Shown here one piece after another: positions 1 through 6,025 of a stretch of DNA of 7,144 bases. The stretch's first letter is position 1. Each line of letters opens with the position of its first letter. The position numbers and the translations under genes are program-made. Origin of the DNA: Candidatus Omnitrophota bacterium (GTDB taxonomy: Bacteria > Omnitrophota > Koll11 > Zapsychrales > Aceulaceae); NCBI GenBank assembly GCA_029931885.1, contig JAOZRJ010000079.1, forward strand, positions 1-7,144. The letters run 5' to 3'. A model generated the notes under the pieces. That model did not search any database, had not been told where the DNA came from, and saw nothing but the letters and a program-made list of their open reading frames with translations.

Positions 1-499
1 CCTTAATCACTGTCGTCCTGAAATGATATTCTATTTTTGAGTCAAGAAGCAAGTTAATGCTTTCCTGAATATCTAAAACATTAACCTTAATGCCTACAAC
101 TTGTCCATATTTCTCAAAAGGTGCTTTCAGGTCCATAGCAACATAATCAATAATCTTTTGATCGAGAAAGGCTTTAAGCACCTGAGGATGATGCCCATTT
201 GTATCAAGCTTTACTAAAAACCCTAATTCTTTTATTTTTCGCAAGAATGAAGGAAGATCCTTTTGAATAGTTGGCTCTCCTCCAGTAACAACAACCCCTA
301 ACAATTGCCCTTGCCGTTTTTTTAAAAAATCTAATATTTCTTTTTCATCAATTGCTTTAGAAAACTTCTCAGGAAGAACAAGATCTGGATTATGACAAAA
401 AGGACAGCGGAAGTCACACCCTTGGGTAAAAACTACCGCTGCCACTTTCCCCGGATAATCAATCAGGGAAAACTTCTGAAATCCACCTATGAGCAGCAT
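1..499 (-). CDS. nrdG: Anaerobic ribonucleoside-triphosphate reductase activating protein (radical SAM), 3' end beyond window
   Basis: This radical SAM activase uses a [4Fe-4S] cluster and S-adenosylmethionine to abstract hydrogen from the C-terminal glycine of NrdD, producing its glycyl radical. I read 166 codons without a stop before the window edge, so the C-terminus is missing. The protein opens with MLLIGGFQKFSLIDYPGK, typical of the NrdG2-like activases found in anaerobes. The cluster motif CDFRCPFC gives C28, C32 and C35, and TGGEP at residues 72-76 is the SAM-binding GGE motif. The ATG (499-497) lies inside the last codons of nrdD, giving a 13-base overlap. No good Shine-Dalgarno precedes it, so translational coupling to nrdD is likely. 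A 5-bp inverted repeat (505-518) sits just upstream. Adjacency to nrdD makes the role quite secure; a different glycyl-radical activase is the only realistic alternative. Confidence 0.93.
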   Translation of the reverse strand, partial: MLLIGGFQKFSLIDYPGKVAAVVFTQGCDFRCPFCHNPDLVLPEKFSKAIDEKEILDFLKKRQGQLLGVVVTGGEPTIQKDLPSFLRKIKELGFLVKLDTNGHHPQVLKAFLDQKIIDYVAMDLKAPFEKYGQVVGIKVNVLDIQESINLLLDSKIEYHFRTTVIK

Positions 500-2613
500 T
501 TCGGATCAGAGATCTGATACGTTTTTCTCTGTAAAAATTCTTCTTTTTTACCCTTATTCCATTGCTTAACTGGACGTAAATAACCCACCACCCTTGAATA
601 AACCTCACATTCACTTTCGCATTTTGGGCAAAACTCATTTTCTCCTGCTATATATCCACAATTAGGACAAACGCTAAACGTTGGTGTAATTGTAAAATAT
701 GGCAATTTATATTTATGACAAATTGTCCGAATAAGATTTTTTAAACTTTCCACATCTTCAATCTTTTCCCCAACAAAACCGTGCAAAACTGTCCCGCCGG
801 TATATTTGCTCTGCAAATCATCCTGCAGATCAAGAACTTCAAAAATGTCATCAGAATAACCAACTGGAAGATGGGTTGAGTTCGTATAAAACGGCTCTTT
901 GCCTTCCTTCCAAGAATCTTCATTTGCGCAAAAAATATCTGAAAATGCTTCCTTATCTGATCGAGCCAAACGGTAAGAAACACCTTCTGCCGGCGTAGCC
1001 TCTAGATTATAATTGTTTCCTGTTTCCTCCTGGATTTTAATCATTTTCTCTCGCATGTAATCTAAAATTTTTGCCGCAAAAGCCCGCCCTTTTTCTGAAG
1101 CAATATTTTCCCCTAACATATTTAAACAAGCTTCATTCATCCCCACCAGCCCAATGGTTGAAAAATGATTTTTCCAATATTCCCCAAAACGCTCCTTAAC
1201 GACTCGCAAATAAAACTTAATATACGGATATAAATTTCCGTCAGTAAATTGCTCAAGAATTTTTCTTTTTATCTCAAGACTTTCCTTCGCTAAAAGAATT
1301 AATTCATCAAGTTTATTAAAAAACTTCTCTTCATCTTTTGTTGTATATGCTAACTTCGGCATATTAATTGTGACAACACCGATAGATCCGGTTAAAGGTG
1401 AAGCTCCAAAAAGACCGCCGCCTCTTTTTCGAAGCTCTCGGTTATCTAGGCGTAATCGACAACACATACTTCGTGCATCATCCGGGCTCATATCAGAATT
1501 AACAAAATTGGCAAAATAGGGTATTCCATATTTTGCTGTCATTTCCCAAAGTTTCTTTAAGTTAGGATTATCCCAATCAAACTCTTTCGTAATATTATAT
1601 GTAGGAATCGGAAACGTAAATACGCGCCCCTTTGCATCTCCTTCTGTCAAAACTTCCAGAAAGGCTTTATTAAACATATCCATTTCCTTCTGAAAATCTT
1701 TGTATGTCTCTTTTTGAAGCTTTCCTCCTATTATAATGTTTTGATCCGCATAATGAGAAGGTGCGCTAAGATCACAGGTAACATTTGTAAATGGCGTCTG
1801 AAAACCAACACGCGTCGGAACATTAACATTAAAAACAAACTCCTGAAGAACTTGTTTTACGCTTTTATAATCTAAATTATCGTAGCGAATAAAAGGTGCT
1901 AATAACGTATCAAAATTCGAAAATGCTTGAGCGCCAGAAGCTTCGCCCTGAAGAGTATAAAAAAAGTTTACTAACTGGCCTAACGCGCTACGAAGATGTT
2001 TTGCTGGTTTTGATTCCATTTTCCCGGAAGCACCTTTAAATCCAACGGTAAGAAGGTCCTGAAGATCCCACCCCACACAATAAACGCTCAATAAACCTAA
2101 ATCATGAATATGAAAATTACCGTCGTTATGGCAGTCCTTAATCTCTGCAGGATAAATTTTATTAAGCCAATAAACTTTGCTAATCTCTGAAGAAACATAA
2201 TTGTTTAATCCTTGAAGGGAAAAACCCATATTACTATTTTCATTAACTTTCCAATCTGATCGGCTCAAATATTGATCAACCAAGTTCACATTACTTGCGG
2301 AAGTAATTTCTCGTATTTTTGCATGCTGATCACGATAAAGAATATAAGCTTTTGCTGTCTTCTTATAAGGTGAAGTAATGAGAACTTCTTCGACTGTATC
2401 TTGAATTTGTTCAACGGTCAGAGCCTGATCCACAGTTCCCATATGGATGGCAGTATTTACAACACGCAGGCATAACTTTTCAGCGACATCGCGATTAAAT
2501 TCTCCGGTCGCCTCTCCAGCTTTTTGAAGAGCAGAGGTAATCTTTTCCGCAAAAAAAGATTCCTTTTTGCCATTTCGTTTAACAATTTTTGCAAGAACTT
2601 CTGTTGCCTGCAT
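487..2613 (-). CDS. nrdD: Anaerobic (class III) ribonucleoside-triphosphate reductase, glycyl radical enzyme
   Basis: It reduces ribonucleoside triphosphates to deoxyribonucleoside triphosphates without oxygen, in the cytoplasm. The 708 residues contain an N-terminal ATP-cone (about 8-100, starting IVKRNGKKESFF), which is the allosteric activity domain. The catalytic ten-stranded barrel follows, with candidate active-site cysteines C179 (YCVGWDL) and C384/C385 (SMCCRLRLD). The C-terminal zinc site is CPNC at 649-652 plus CPKC at 662-665. The glycyl radical loop is RVVGYLRP, with G677 as the radical residue. Length is normal for the family. The ATG is well supported by an AGAAGGGGG Shine-Dalgarno 6 nt upstream (2628-2620). 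The protein ends in DPKCCS, with paired cysteines 706-707 beyond the usual glycyl radical domain; their role is unknown. The reductant (formate or a thiol protein) cannot be settled from this sequence. nrdG overlaps the 3' end, and a promoter with NrdR-like boxes lies upstream. Confidence 0.97.
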   Translation of the reverse strand: MQATEVLAKIVKRNGKKESFFAEKITSALQKAGEATGEFNRDVAEKLCLRVVNTAIHMGTVDQALTVEQIQDTVEEVLITSPYKKTAKAYILYRDQHAKIREITSASNVNLVDQYLSRSDWKVNENSNMGFSLQGLNNYVSSEISKVYWLNKIYPAEIKDCHNDGNFHIHDLGLLSVYCVGWDLQDLLTVGFKGASGKMESKPAKHLRSALGQLVNFFYTLQGEASGAQAFSNFDTLLAPFIRYDNLDYKSVKQVLQEFVFNVNVPTRVGFQTPFTNVTCDLSAPSHYADQNIIIGGKLQKETYKDFQKEMDMFNKAFLEVLTEGDAKGRVFTFPIPTYNITKEFDWDNPNLKKLWEMTAKYGIPYFANFVNSDMSPDDARSMCCRLRLDNRELRKRGGGLFGASPLTGSIGVVTINMPKLAYTTKDEEKFFNKLDELILLAKESLEIKRKILEQFTDGNLYPYIKFYLRVVKERFGEYWKNHFSTIGLVGMNEACLNMLGENIASEKGRAFAAKILDYMREKMIKIQEETGNNYNLEATPAEGVSYRLARSDKEAFSDIFCANEDSWKEGKEPFYTNSTHLPVGYSDDIFEVLDLQDDLQSKYTGGTVLHGFVGEKIEDVESLKNLIRTICHKYKLPYFTITPTFSVCPNCGYIAGENEFCPKCESECEVYSRVVGYLRPVKQWNKGKKEEFLQRKTYQISDPKCCS

Positions 2614-2678
2614 AACTAACCCCCTTCTACTCGGTATAAATAATATTAAAATAACATCTTTTCATCTAATGATTATAC

Positions 2679-2707
2679 ATCATAAACCACAATATATAGT
2701 ATGTCAA
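2679..2707 (-). promoter_or_regulatory. Sigma70-type promoter of nrdD-nrdG
   Basis: Reading leftwards, a perfect -35 TTGACA (2707-2702) is followed by a 17-bp spacer and the -10 TATGAT (2684-2679), which matches 5 of 6 consensus bases. Transcription would begin near 2672, leaving a leader of about 60 nt before the nrdD ATG. The spacer holds an NrdR-like box. A nearby TATAAT (2677-2672) is too far from the -35 to be its partner. Confidence 0.75.
2687..2702 (-). promoter_or_regulatory. NrdR box, promoter-proximal
   Basis: The plus-strand sequence ccaCAATATATAGTat matches the published NrdR consensus acaCwAtATaTwGtgt at 14 of 16 positions, including the whole core. It fills the spacer between the -35 and -10 of the nrdD promoter, so a bound repressor would block RNA polymerase. 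A second box starts exactly 31 bp further on. NrdR is the ATP-cone zinc-ribbon repressor of ribonucleotide reductase genes. Its gene is not in this window, so its presence in the genome is inferred. Confidence 0.8.
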
Positions 2708-2717
2708 GAACTTTCTT

Positions 2718-2733
2718 TGACAACATATAGTAT
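2718..2733 (-). promoter_or_regulatory. NrdR box, promoter-distal
   Basis: The plus-strand sequence tgaCAAcATATAGTat matches the NrdR consensus at 12 of 16 positions, with one core mismatch. Its start is 31 bp from the start of the first box, which is about three helical turns. That phasing is typical of paired NrdR boxes bound cooperatively on one DNA face. It lies just upstream of the -35 of the nrdD promoter. Confidence 0.72.
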
Positions 2734-2744
2734 TTTATATAAAC

Positions 2745-3539
2745 TTAATTTTTTGATGTATTTCTGAAGTTTCCGTGTCGACAAACTGTTTTATTCTCGT
2801 CGAAAGGATGGTATTGTTTGGTTTCAGATTCATAAACCGAAACAATATGTAAATGATCGAAGCATCTTTTAATATCATTCATTTGGAACTTTGTCAATGG
2901 TTTTCTAGAGCAAGGACGTAGCGGAGTATTGATTTGCACCTCATCTGGACTGATACTTCTTGCAATTTCAGCAATTTTCTGAGCATTTTCTAAATTTTCC
3001 TCGACGAACATAATCTGCAAAGCGAATTTACCAGAAAATCTTTTCTTAAAATCCACAAGTCCTTTAACCACTGCATCAAAATTAATAATATTCACCGGCC
3101 TATTAATATCTGAAAAGGTTTCTGAACAATCCGCATCCAGCTTCGCCAAAACAAAATCAGACTTTAAAAGATCCTCCTGAACGTCCCTCCTGTTAATCAA
3201 CGATGAATTAGTAATAACAGCAACCTTTTCTAAACGAGCATCTTTTACTAAACGTATCATCTCTCCTAAATTCTTTGCAAGTGTAGGCTCACCTGAACCA
3301 GAAAAAGTAATATAATCAATCCTTACATCTGGAAGTGTCTTGATTTCCTCAACAATCGCTTTTACAGAAATAAATTCTTTTCTCTCTGTTTCAAAATTTA
3401 ACGTATCACCAAGCTGACAATACGTGCAATCATAATTGCAAATTTTTTCATTTGAAGAAATTGGATCGACACCCAAAGACATACCAAGGCGCCAAGAGTA
3501 AACAGGCCCATAAATATATTGATAAGAGTATTCTGTCAC
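2745..3539 (-). CDS. Radical SAM protein of the COG0731 (Fe-S oxidoreductase, TYW1-like) type
   Basis: This is a 264-residue radical SAM enzyme of unknown substrate. The cluster motif CNYDCTYC gives C34, C38 and C41, and FSGSGEPTL (79-87) is the SAM-binding GGE-type motif. The N-terminus YGPVYSWRLGMSLGVDPI is characteristic of the COG0731 family, which is related to the core of wybutosine-synthesis enzymes but common in bacteria and archaea with no assigned reaction. A late C253 in CRH may be a further ligand, though this is conjecture. The start is GTG (3539-3537); an in-frame stop lies 7 bases further upstream, so only this start fits apart from a rare ATT. No Shine-Dalgarno is visible. It lies 50 bases after the CBS-domain gene. 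It is not NrdG, whose gene is at the window's left end. Family placement is good; function is not known. Confidence 0.85.
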   Translation of the reverse strand: MTEYSYQYIYGPVYSWRLGMSLGVDPISSNEKICNYDCTYCQLGDTLNFETERKEFISVKAIVEEIKTLPDVRIDYITFSGSGEPTLAKNLGEMIRLVKDARLEKVAVITNSSLINRRDVQEDLLKSDFVLAKLDADCSETFSDINRPVNIINFDAVVKGLVDFKKRFSGKFALQIMFVEENLENAQKIAEIARSISPDEVQINTPLRPCSRKPLTKFQMNDIKRCFDHLHIVSVYESETKQYHPFDENKTVCRHGNFRNTSKN

Positions 3540-3589
3540 AAAAATTTAATATTTTATTATTGTAGGAAAATTATACAAATTAAACTATT

Positions 3590-4009
3590 TTAAGAGAGAG
3601 CAACATTTAAAACATCATGTCGCCCGAGAACCCCGACAAGTTTATCTCCGTCAAAGATAGGGAGAGTATGAACATTTTTCCGATGCATAACCGCAATGGC
3701 CTTGACGATCTTATCACTTTTTTGAAGAGAAATAATCTTACGGCTTGCAAACTCGCCAACTGGTTTATGTGCAATCTTCTGAAGCCCATCAATGCGATGC
3801 ACTCCTGCTGAAACGGCTTTTGCCATTAAAGACAATAAATCCGTTGTTGTAAAAATGCCGATAAGCTCATTTTCATCCTCGTCGCTTACAATCAAAATTC
3901 CATTAATCTGATAACGAAAAAGAAGATGTGCAACATTGCCAACCGAAACGCTTTCTTTTGTTTTAATCGGATGATCGCACATCACATCCTCAATGTTAAT
4001 TTTAAACAT
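3590..4009 (-). CDS. Tandem CBS-domain protein
   Basis: The 139 residues consist almost entirely of two CBS domains, roughly residues 8-65 and 76-139. Each ends in the usual pattern: IGIFTTTDLLSLM for the first and VGVLGRHDVLNVAL for the second. CBS pairs form a Bateman module that usually binds adenine nucleotides or similar ligands and senses energy state. There is no attached catalytic or transport domain and no membrane segment, so the protein is a stand-alone sensor whose partner is unknown. The ATG is preceded by AGAGGG only 3 nt away, a short spacing. The gene lies 36 bases after the PspC-domain gene, close enough for co-transcription. Confidence 0.9.
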   Translation of the reverse strand: MFKINIEDVMCDHPIKTKESVSVGNVAHLLFRYQINGILIVSDEDENELIGIFTTTDLLSLMAKAVSAGVHRIDGLQKIAHKPVGEFASRKIISLQKSDKIVKAIAVMHRKNVHTLPIFDGDKLVGVLGRHDVLNVALS

Positions 4010-4045
4010 AAACCCTCTTAGATGGTAAAAAGTAGTAACAATTTT

Positions 4046-4258
4046 CTACTTAGAATCTTGCCTTCTAGTTCTACGCGGAATAATCAGCCACATTGCTAAA
4101 TATGCAATAACTCCTAATCCAAAGCTGACGATAGTAATTAAGGCAAATAACACACGAAAAAGCGTTGAATCTATTTTAAAATATTCTGCCAATCCCCCGC
4201 AAACACCGCTAATCTTTTTATCATCATCTGATAAATAAAGTTTTTTTACTCTTCGCAA
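4046..4258 (-). CDS. Small PspC-domain membrane protein
   Basis: The 70-residue protein is a single PspC domain: a basic start, then [16 protein letters not shown] (residues 15-30), then a hydrophobic stretch (about 34-61) ending in WLIIPRR. That matches the classic PspC pattern of a cytoplasmic GVCGGLA motif followed by a membrane segment. PspC proteins in enterobacteria take part in the phage-shock envelope-stress response; stand-alone small forms in other bacteria are mostly uncharacterised. The start codon is TTG (4258-4256), chosen because a GAGGAG Shine-Dalgarno (4270-4265) lies 6 nt upstream and no in-frame ATG is available. It is the first gene of a unit with the CBS-domain gene. Confidence 0.88.
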   Translation of the reverse strand: MRRVKKLYLSDDDKKISGVCGGLAEYFKIDSTLFRVLFALITIVSFGLGVIAYLAMWLIIPRRTRRQDSK

Positions 4259-4264
4259 TAGACT

Positions 4265-4270
4265 CTCCTC
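4265..4270 (-). promoter_or_regulatory. Shine-Dalgarno that fixes the TTG start of the PspC-domain gene
   Basis: GAGGAG stands 6 nt before the TTG codon, an ideal spacing. It is the reason for placing the start on a non-ATG codon here. Confidence 0.8.
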
Positions 4271-4299
4271 AAAGGTTAATACGTGATTAATTGATTTTA

Positions 4300-4328
4300 A
4301 TTATACAACAAAATTACATTTTTGCAAA
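4300..4328 (-). promoter_or_regulatory. Probable promoter of the PspC/CBS unit
   Basis: A perfect -10 TATAAT (4305-4300) is preceded at 17 bp by TTTGCA (4328-4323), which matches 4 of 6 bases of the -35 consensus. Transcription would start about 35 nt before the TTG start. The AT-rich setting lowers confidence. Confidence 0.5.
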
Positions 4329-4381
4329 AAAAAGAAAATATAAGCCTACTCATACTGTATTGCTTAAAAAAGTCTAATTTG

Positions 4382-4423
4382 ATTAATAAGAAGGGCTAGC
4401 TTTAGCTAGCCCTTCTTATTAAT
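4382..4423 (-). terminator. Perfect 19-bp hairpin, terminator of the cold-shock gene
   Basis: Positions 4382-4400 and 4405-4423 are exact reverse complements around a 4-base loop (TTTA on the plus strand). The GC core is GGGCTAGC/GCTAGCCC. On the minus strand the right side of the core runs into TTCTTATTAAT, a U-rich tail. It lies 29 bases after the cold-shock stop codon, as expected of an intrinsic terminator. Its symmetry means it could work in both directions. Confidence 0.85.
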
Positions 4424-4452
4424 TTATCTCACTTACCGTCTATAGTAATTCC

Positions 4453-4656
4453 TTAAAGCTTAACTACACTCTTAGCTTTAAGACCTTTGCCATCCTGTTC
4501 TTGCTCAAATTCAACATCTTGTCCTTCATCTAGTGCTTTGTACCCTTCTTCTTGTTGAATCTCGCTAAAATGTACAAATACATCTTCGCCGGATTCAGAC
4601 GCGATAAACCCGTACCCTTTTTTGGCATTAAACCATTTTACTTTACCTTTTGTCAT
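4453..4656 (-). CDS. Cold-shock domain protein (CspA family)
   Basis: This is a 67-residue nucleic-acid-binding protein made of one cold-shock domain, acting as an RNA chaperone or single-strand binder in the cytoplasm. It begins [18 protein letters not shown], with RNP1 as KGYGFI and RNP2 as VFVHF. An ATG three codons earlier (4665) would add MAA, but the Shine-Dalgarno AAGAAGG (4672-4666) directly abuts that codon. The same site lies 9 nt before the ATG at 4656, so I take the shorter form, which also matches the usual family length. The gene is monocistronic, with its own promoter, a leader of about 75 nt and a strong hairpin terminator. A long leader fits the post-transcriptional control known for cspA, but no specific cold-box was identified. 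Confidence 0.93.
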   Translation of the reverse strand: MTKGKVKWFNAKKGYGFIASESGEDVFVHFSEIQQEEGYKALDEGQDVEFEQEQDGKGLKAKSVVKL

Positions 4657-4739
4657 TGCCGCCATCCTTCTTAAAACGTTTTGAGAGACAGAGATTAACT
4701 AAATTCTTCTATCTTCTCCTTTATACTTAACCTAATTTC

Positions 4740-4768
4740 ACAATACATTACAAAAAATTATTTGTCAA
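4740..4768 (-). promoter_or_regulatory. Promoter of the cold-shock gene
   Basis: A perfect -35 TTGACA (4768-4763) is followed by a 17-bp spacer and TATTGT (4745-4740), which matches 4 of 6 bases of the -10 consensus. The start site would be near 4733, giving a leader of about 75 nt. The leader includes a purine-rich, Shine-Dalgarno-like AAAGGAGAAG that has no start codon after it. Confidence 0.62.
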
Positions 4769-4785
4769 TAAACATTCATTGAAGG

Positions 4786-4800
4786 AAAGACTACGTCTTT
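4786..4800 (-). terminator. Weak hairpin after the hyp operon
   Basis: AAAGAC and GTCTTT form a 6-bp stem with a 3-base loop, starting 2 bases past the stop codon of the small lipoprotein gene. The right arm continues into TTTCCTTC on the minus strand. The stem is short and the T-run interrupted, so this is at best a modest intrinsic terminator. Confidence 0.3.
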
Positions 4801-4802
4801 GT

Positions 4803-4967
4803 CTAAAATACACCTGGCGGAGGCATAGGCATTTTCTGGATTAATTTAAAAACTTCTCCCAAAATCGTTAAAGGAATCTGAAATAATGCGCATCCGCTCT
4901 GAAATAAGCAAGAACTTAAAATAAAAACTATAAAAATATTTCTCTTACACAAAATCTTTTTTATCAT
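4803..4967 (-). CDS. Predicted small lipoprotein, 54 residues
   Basis: I found this reading frame by translating the minus strand between hypE and the cold-shock gene. It opens MIKKILCKRNIFIVFILSSC: a lysine-rich start, a hydrophobic core (about 11-17) and then cysteines that could be lipidated. Cleavage could be before C20 (LSSC fits the lipobox) or before C26 (SGCA is common in lipoproteins, though Q at -3 is not). The mature part is short, moderately hydrophobic, and ends in a proline-rich PMPPPGVF. The ATG lies 2 bases after the hypE stop codon, so it is probably translated by coupling; the Shine-Dalgarno is weak. I do not know its function. Operon position could link it to hydrogenase maturation or simply reflect a convenient promoter. 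A chance frame is possible, but the coherent signal peptide and tight spacing argue against it. Confidence 0.68.
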   Translation of the reverse strand: MIKKILCKRNIFIVFILSSCLFQSGCALFQIPLTILGEVFKLIQKMPMPPPGVF

Positions 4968-4969
4968 AA

Positions 4970-6025
4970 TTAACAAATTCTCGGAAGCTGTTCTCCTAAA
5001 AGCATATCGATGACACGTATAGTTCCGATTGGCCCCTTAGCAGCCACAACTGATACTTTCTGCTCAGTAACCTGACCAATAATGCACGCCTGCGCGCCCA
5101 AAGGATATTTTCTCATAATTTTTAAAGTTTTCTTAACTTCTTTTTCAGGAACAAAGCAAACAAAACGGCCTTCATTAGCAACATATAAAGGATCAATGCC
5201 TAAAATCTCACAAGCACCTCTAACATCTTCTCTAACCAAAACTTTATTCTCGTCAAATTCCAAGCGGGAATGAGAAGACTCTGATATTTCAACCAAAGCT
5301 GTCGCAAGGCCTCCACGCGTTAAATCACGCATGCAATGAATATCGATCTTTGAATCAATTAATTTTAAAACTATTTCGGATAAGGATGCTGAATCACTTT
5401 CAATTTTATTTTTAAAATTTAATCCCTCTCGAACAGCCATAATCGCCATACCATGACGTCCAATGTCTCCACTTAAGATAATACAATCACCTTTTTTAAT
5501 AGATTTAGGATTAATTACTAAATCATGCTCTACCATCCCAATGCCAGATGTATTAATAAAAATACCATCAGCCTTTCCCTTGTTTACAACTTTTGTATCA
5601 CCAGAAACAATCTGAACGCCTGACTCTTTAGCCGCTGCCTGCATAGAATTAACAATTTTCCAAAGATCTTCCATCAGAAAACCTTCTTCCAAAATAAAAC
5701 TTGCTGTTAAATACATCGGCTTAGCGCCACACATAGCTAAATCATTAACCGTTCCATGCACGGCCAAAGATCCGATATCTCCCCCCGGAAAGAAAACAGG
5801 ATGAATAACGTAAGAATCCGTTGTCAGAGCTAATCTATTTTTTGGAATAGTTAACAAGGCGCCATCATGATTTTGATCTAAAAAAGAATTCTTAAATACA
5901 GACCGAAACATATCCAAAATCAAACGATTTGTTAAAACTCCGCCACTACCATGGGCTAGCAAAACATGCGGATAATCTGATATAGGGATCGGGCACGATG
6001 GCGTATATTTATTTTTCTTTGTCAT
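4970..6025 (-). CDS. hypE: Hydrogenase maturation protein HypE (carbamoyl dehydratase)
   Basis: HypE receives a carbamoyl group from HypF on its C-terminal cysteine and dehydrates it, with ATP, to a thiocyanate that supplies the cyanide ligands of [NiFe]-hydrogenases. The 351-residue protein has the hallmark C-terminus PRIC, with C351 as the acceptor. Also visible are the ATP-binding/PurM-like features HGSGG (25-29), [18 protein letters not shown] (81-98), SGDTKVV (141-147) and DLTRGG (234-239). The length is normal and all key elements are present, so it should be active. Its ATG overlaps the hypD stop by four bases (ATGA), indicating translational coupling. HypE works with HypC-HypD, the product of the adjacent upstream gene; hypF, hypA and hypB are not in this window. 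Confidence 0.97.
   Translation of the reverse strand: MTKKNKYTPSCPIPISDYPHVLLAHGSGGVLTNRLILDMFRSVFKNSFLDQNHDGALLTIPKNRLALTTDSYVIHPVFFPGGDIGSLAVHGTVNDLAMCGAKPMYLTASFILEEGFLMEDLWKIVNSMQAAAKESGVQIVSGDTKVVNKGKADGIFINTSGIGMVEHDLVINPKSIKKGDCIILSGDIGRHGMAIMAVREGLNFKNKIESDSASLSEIVLKLIDSKIDIHCMRDLTRGGLATALVEISESSHSRLEFDENKVLVREDVRGACEILGIDPLYVANEGRFVCFVPEKEVKKTLKIMRKYPLGAQACIIGQVTEQKVSVVAAKGPIGTIRVIDMLLGEQLPRIC

Noticed and set aside
505..518. Small hairpin (ATCAG, loop, CTGAT) just before the nrdG start as a regulator
   Set aside because: A 5-bp stem inside the nrdD coding sequence is weak and could occur by chance.
741..983. Minus-strand frame inside nrdD (likewise 3607-3792 in the CBS gene and 6009-6197 in hypD)
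   Set aside because: These are alternative frames of well-supported genes, with no domain signal.
2672..2677. TATAAT as the -10 of nrdD
   Set aside because: It is 24 bp from the TTGACA, too far for a sigma70 promoter. TATGAT at 2684-2679 has the correct 17-bp spacing.
2702..2722. TGTCAA...TTGACA inverted repeat as a terminator for the radical SAM gene or a divergent promoter
   Set aside because: The stem is only 6 bp with no T-run, and no plus-strand gene follows for a divergent promoter. One arm is better explained as the nrdD -35 element.
2567..2767. Plus-strand open frame of 66 codons across the nrdD promoter region
   Set aside because: It crosses the nrdD start, the NrdR boxes and the end of the radical SAM gene, and its translation has no recognisable domain or binding site.
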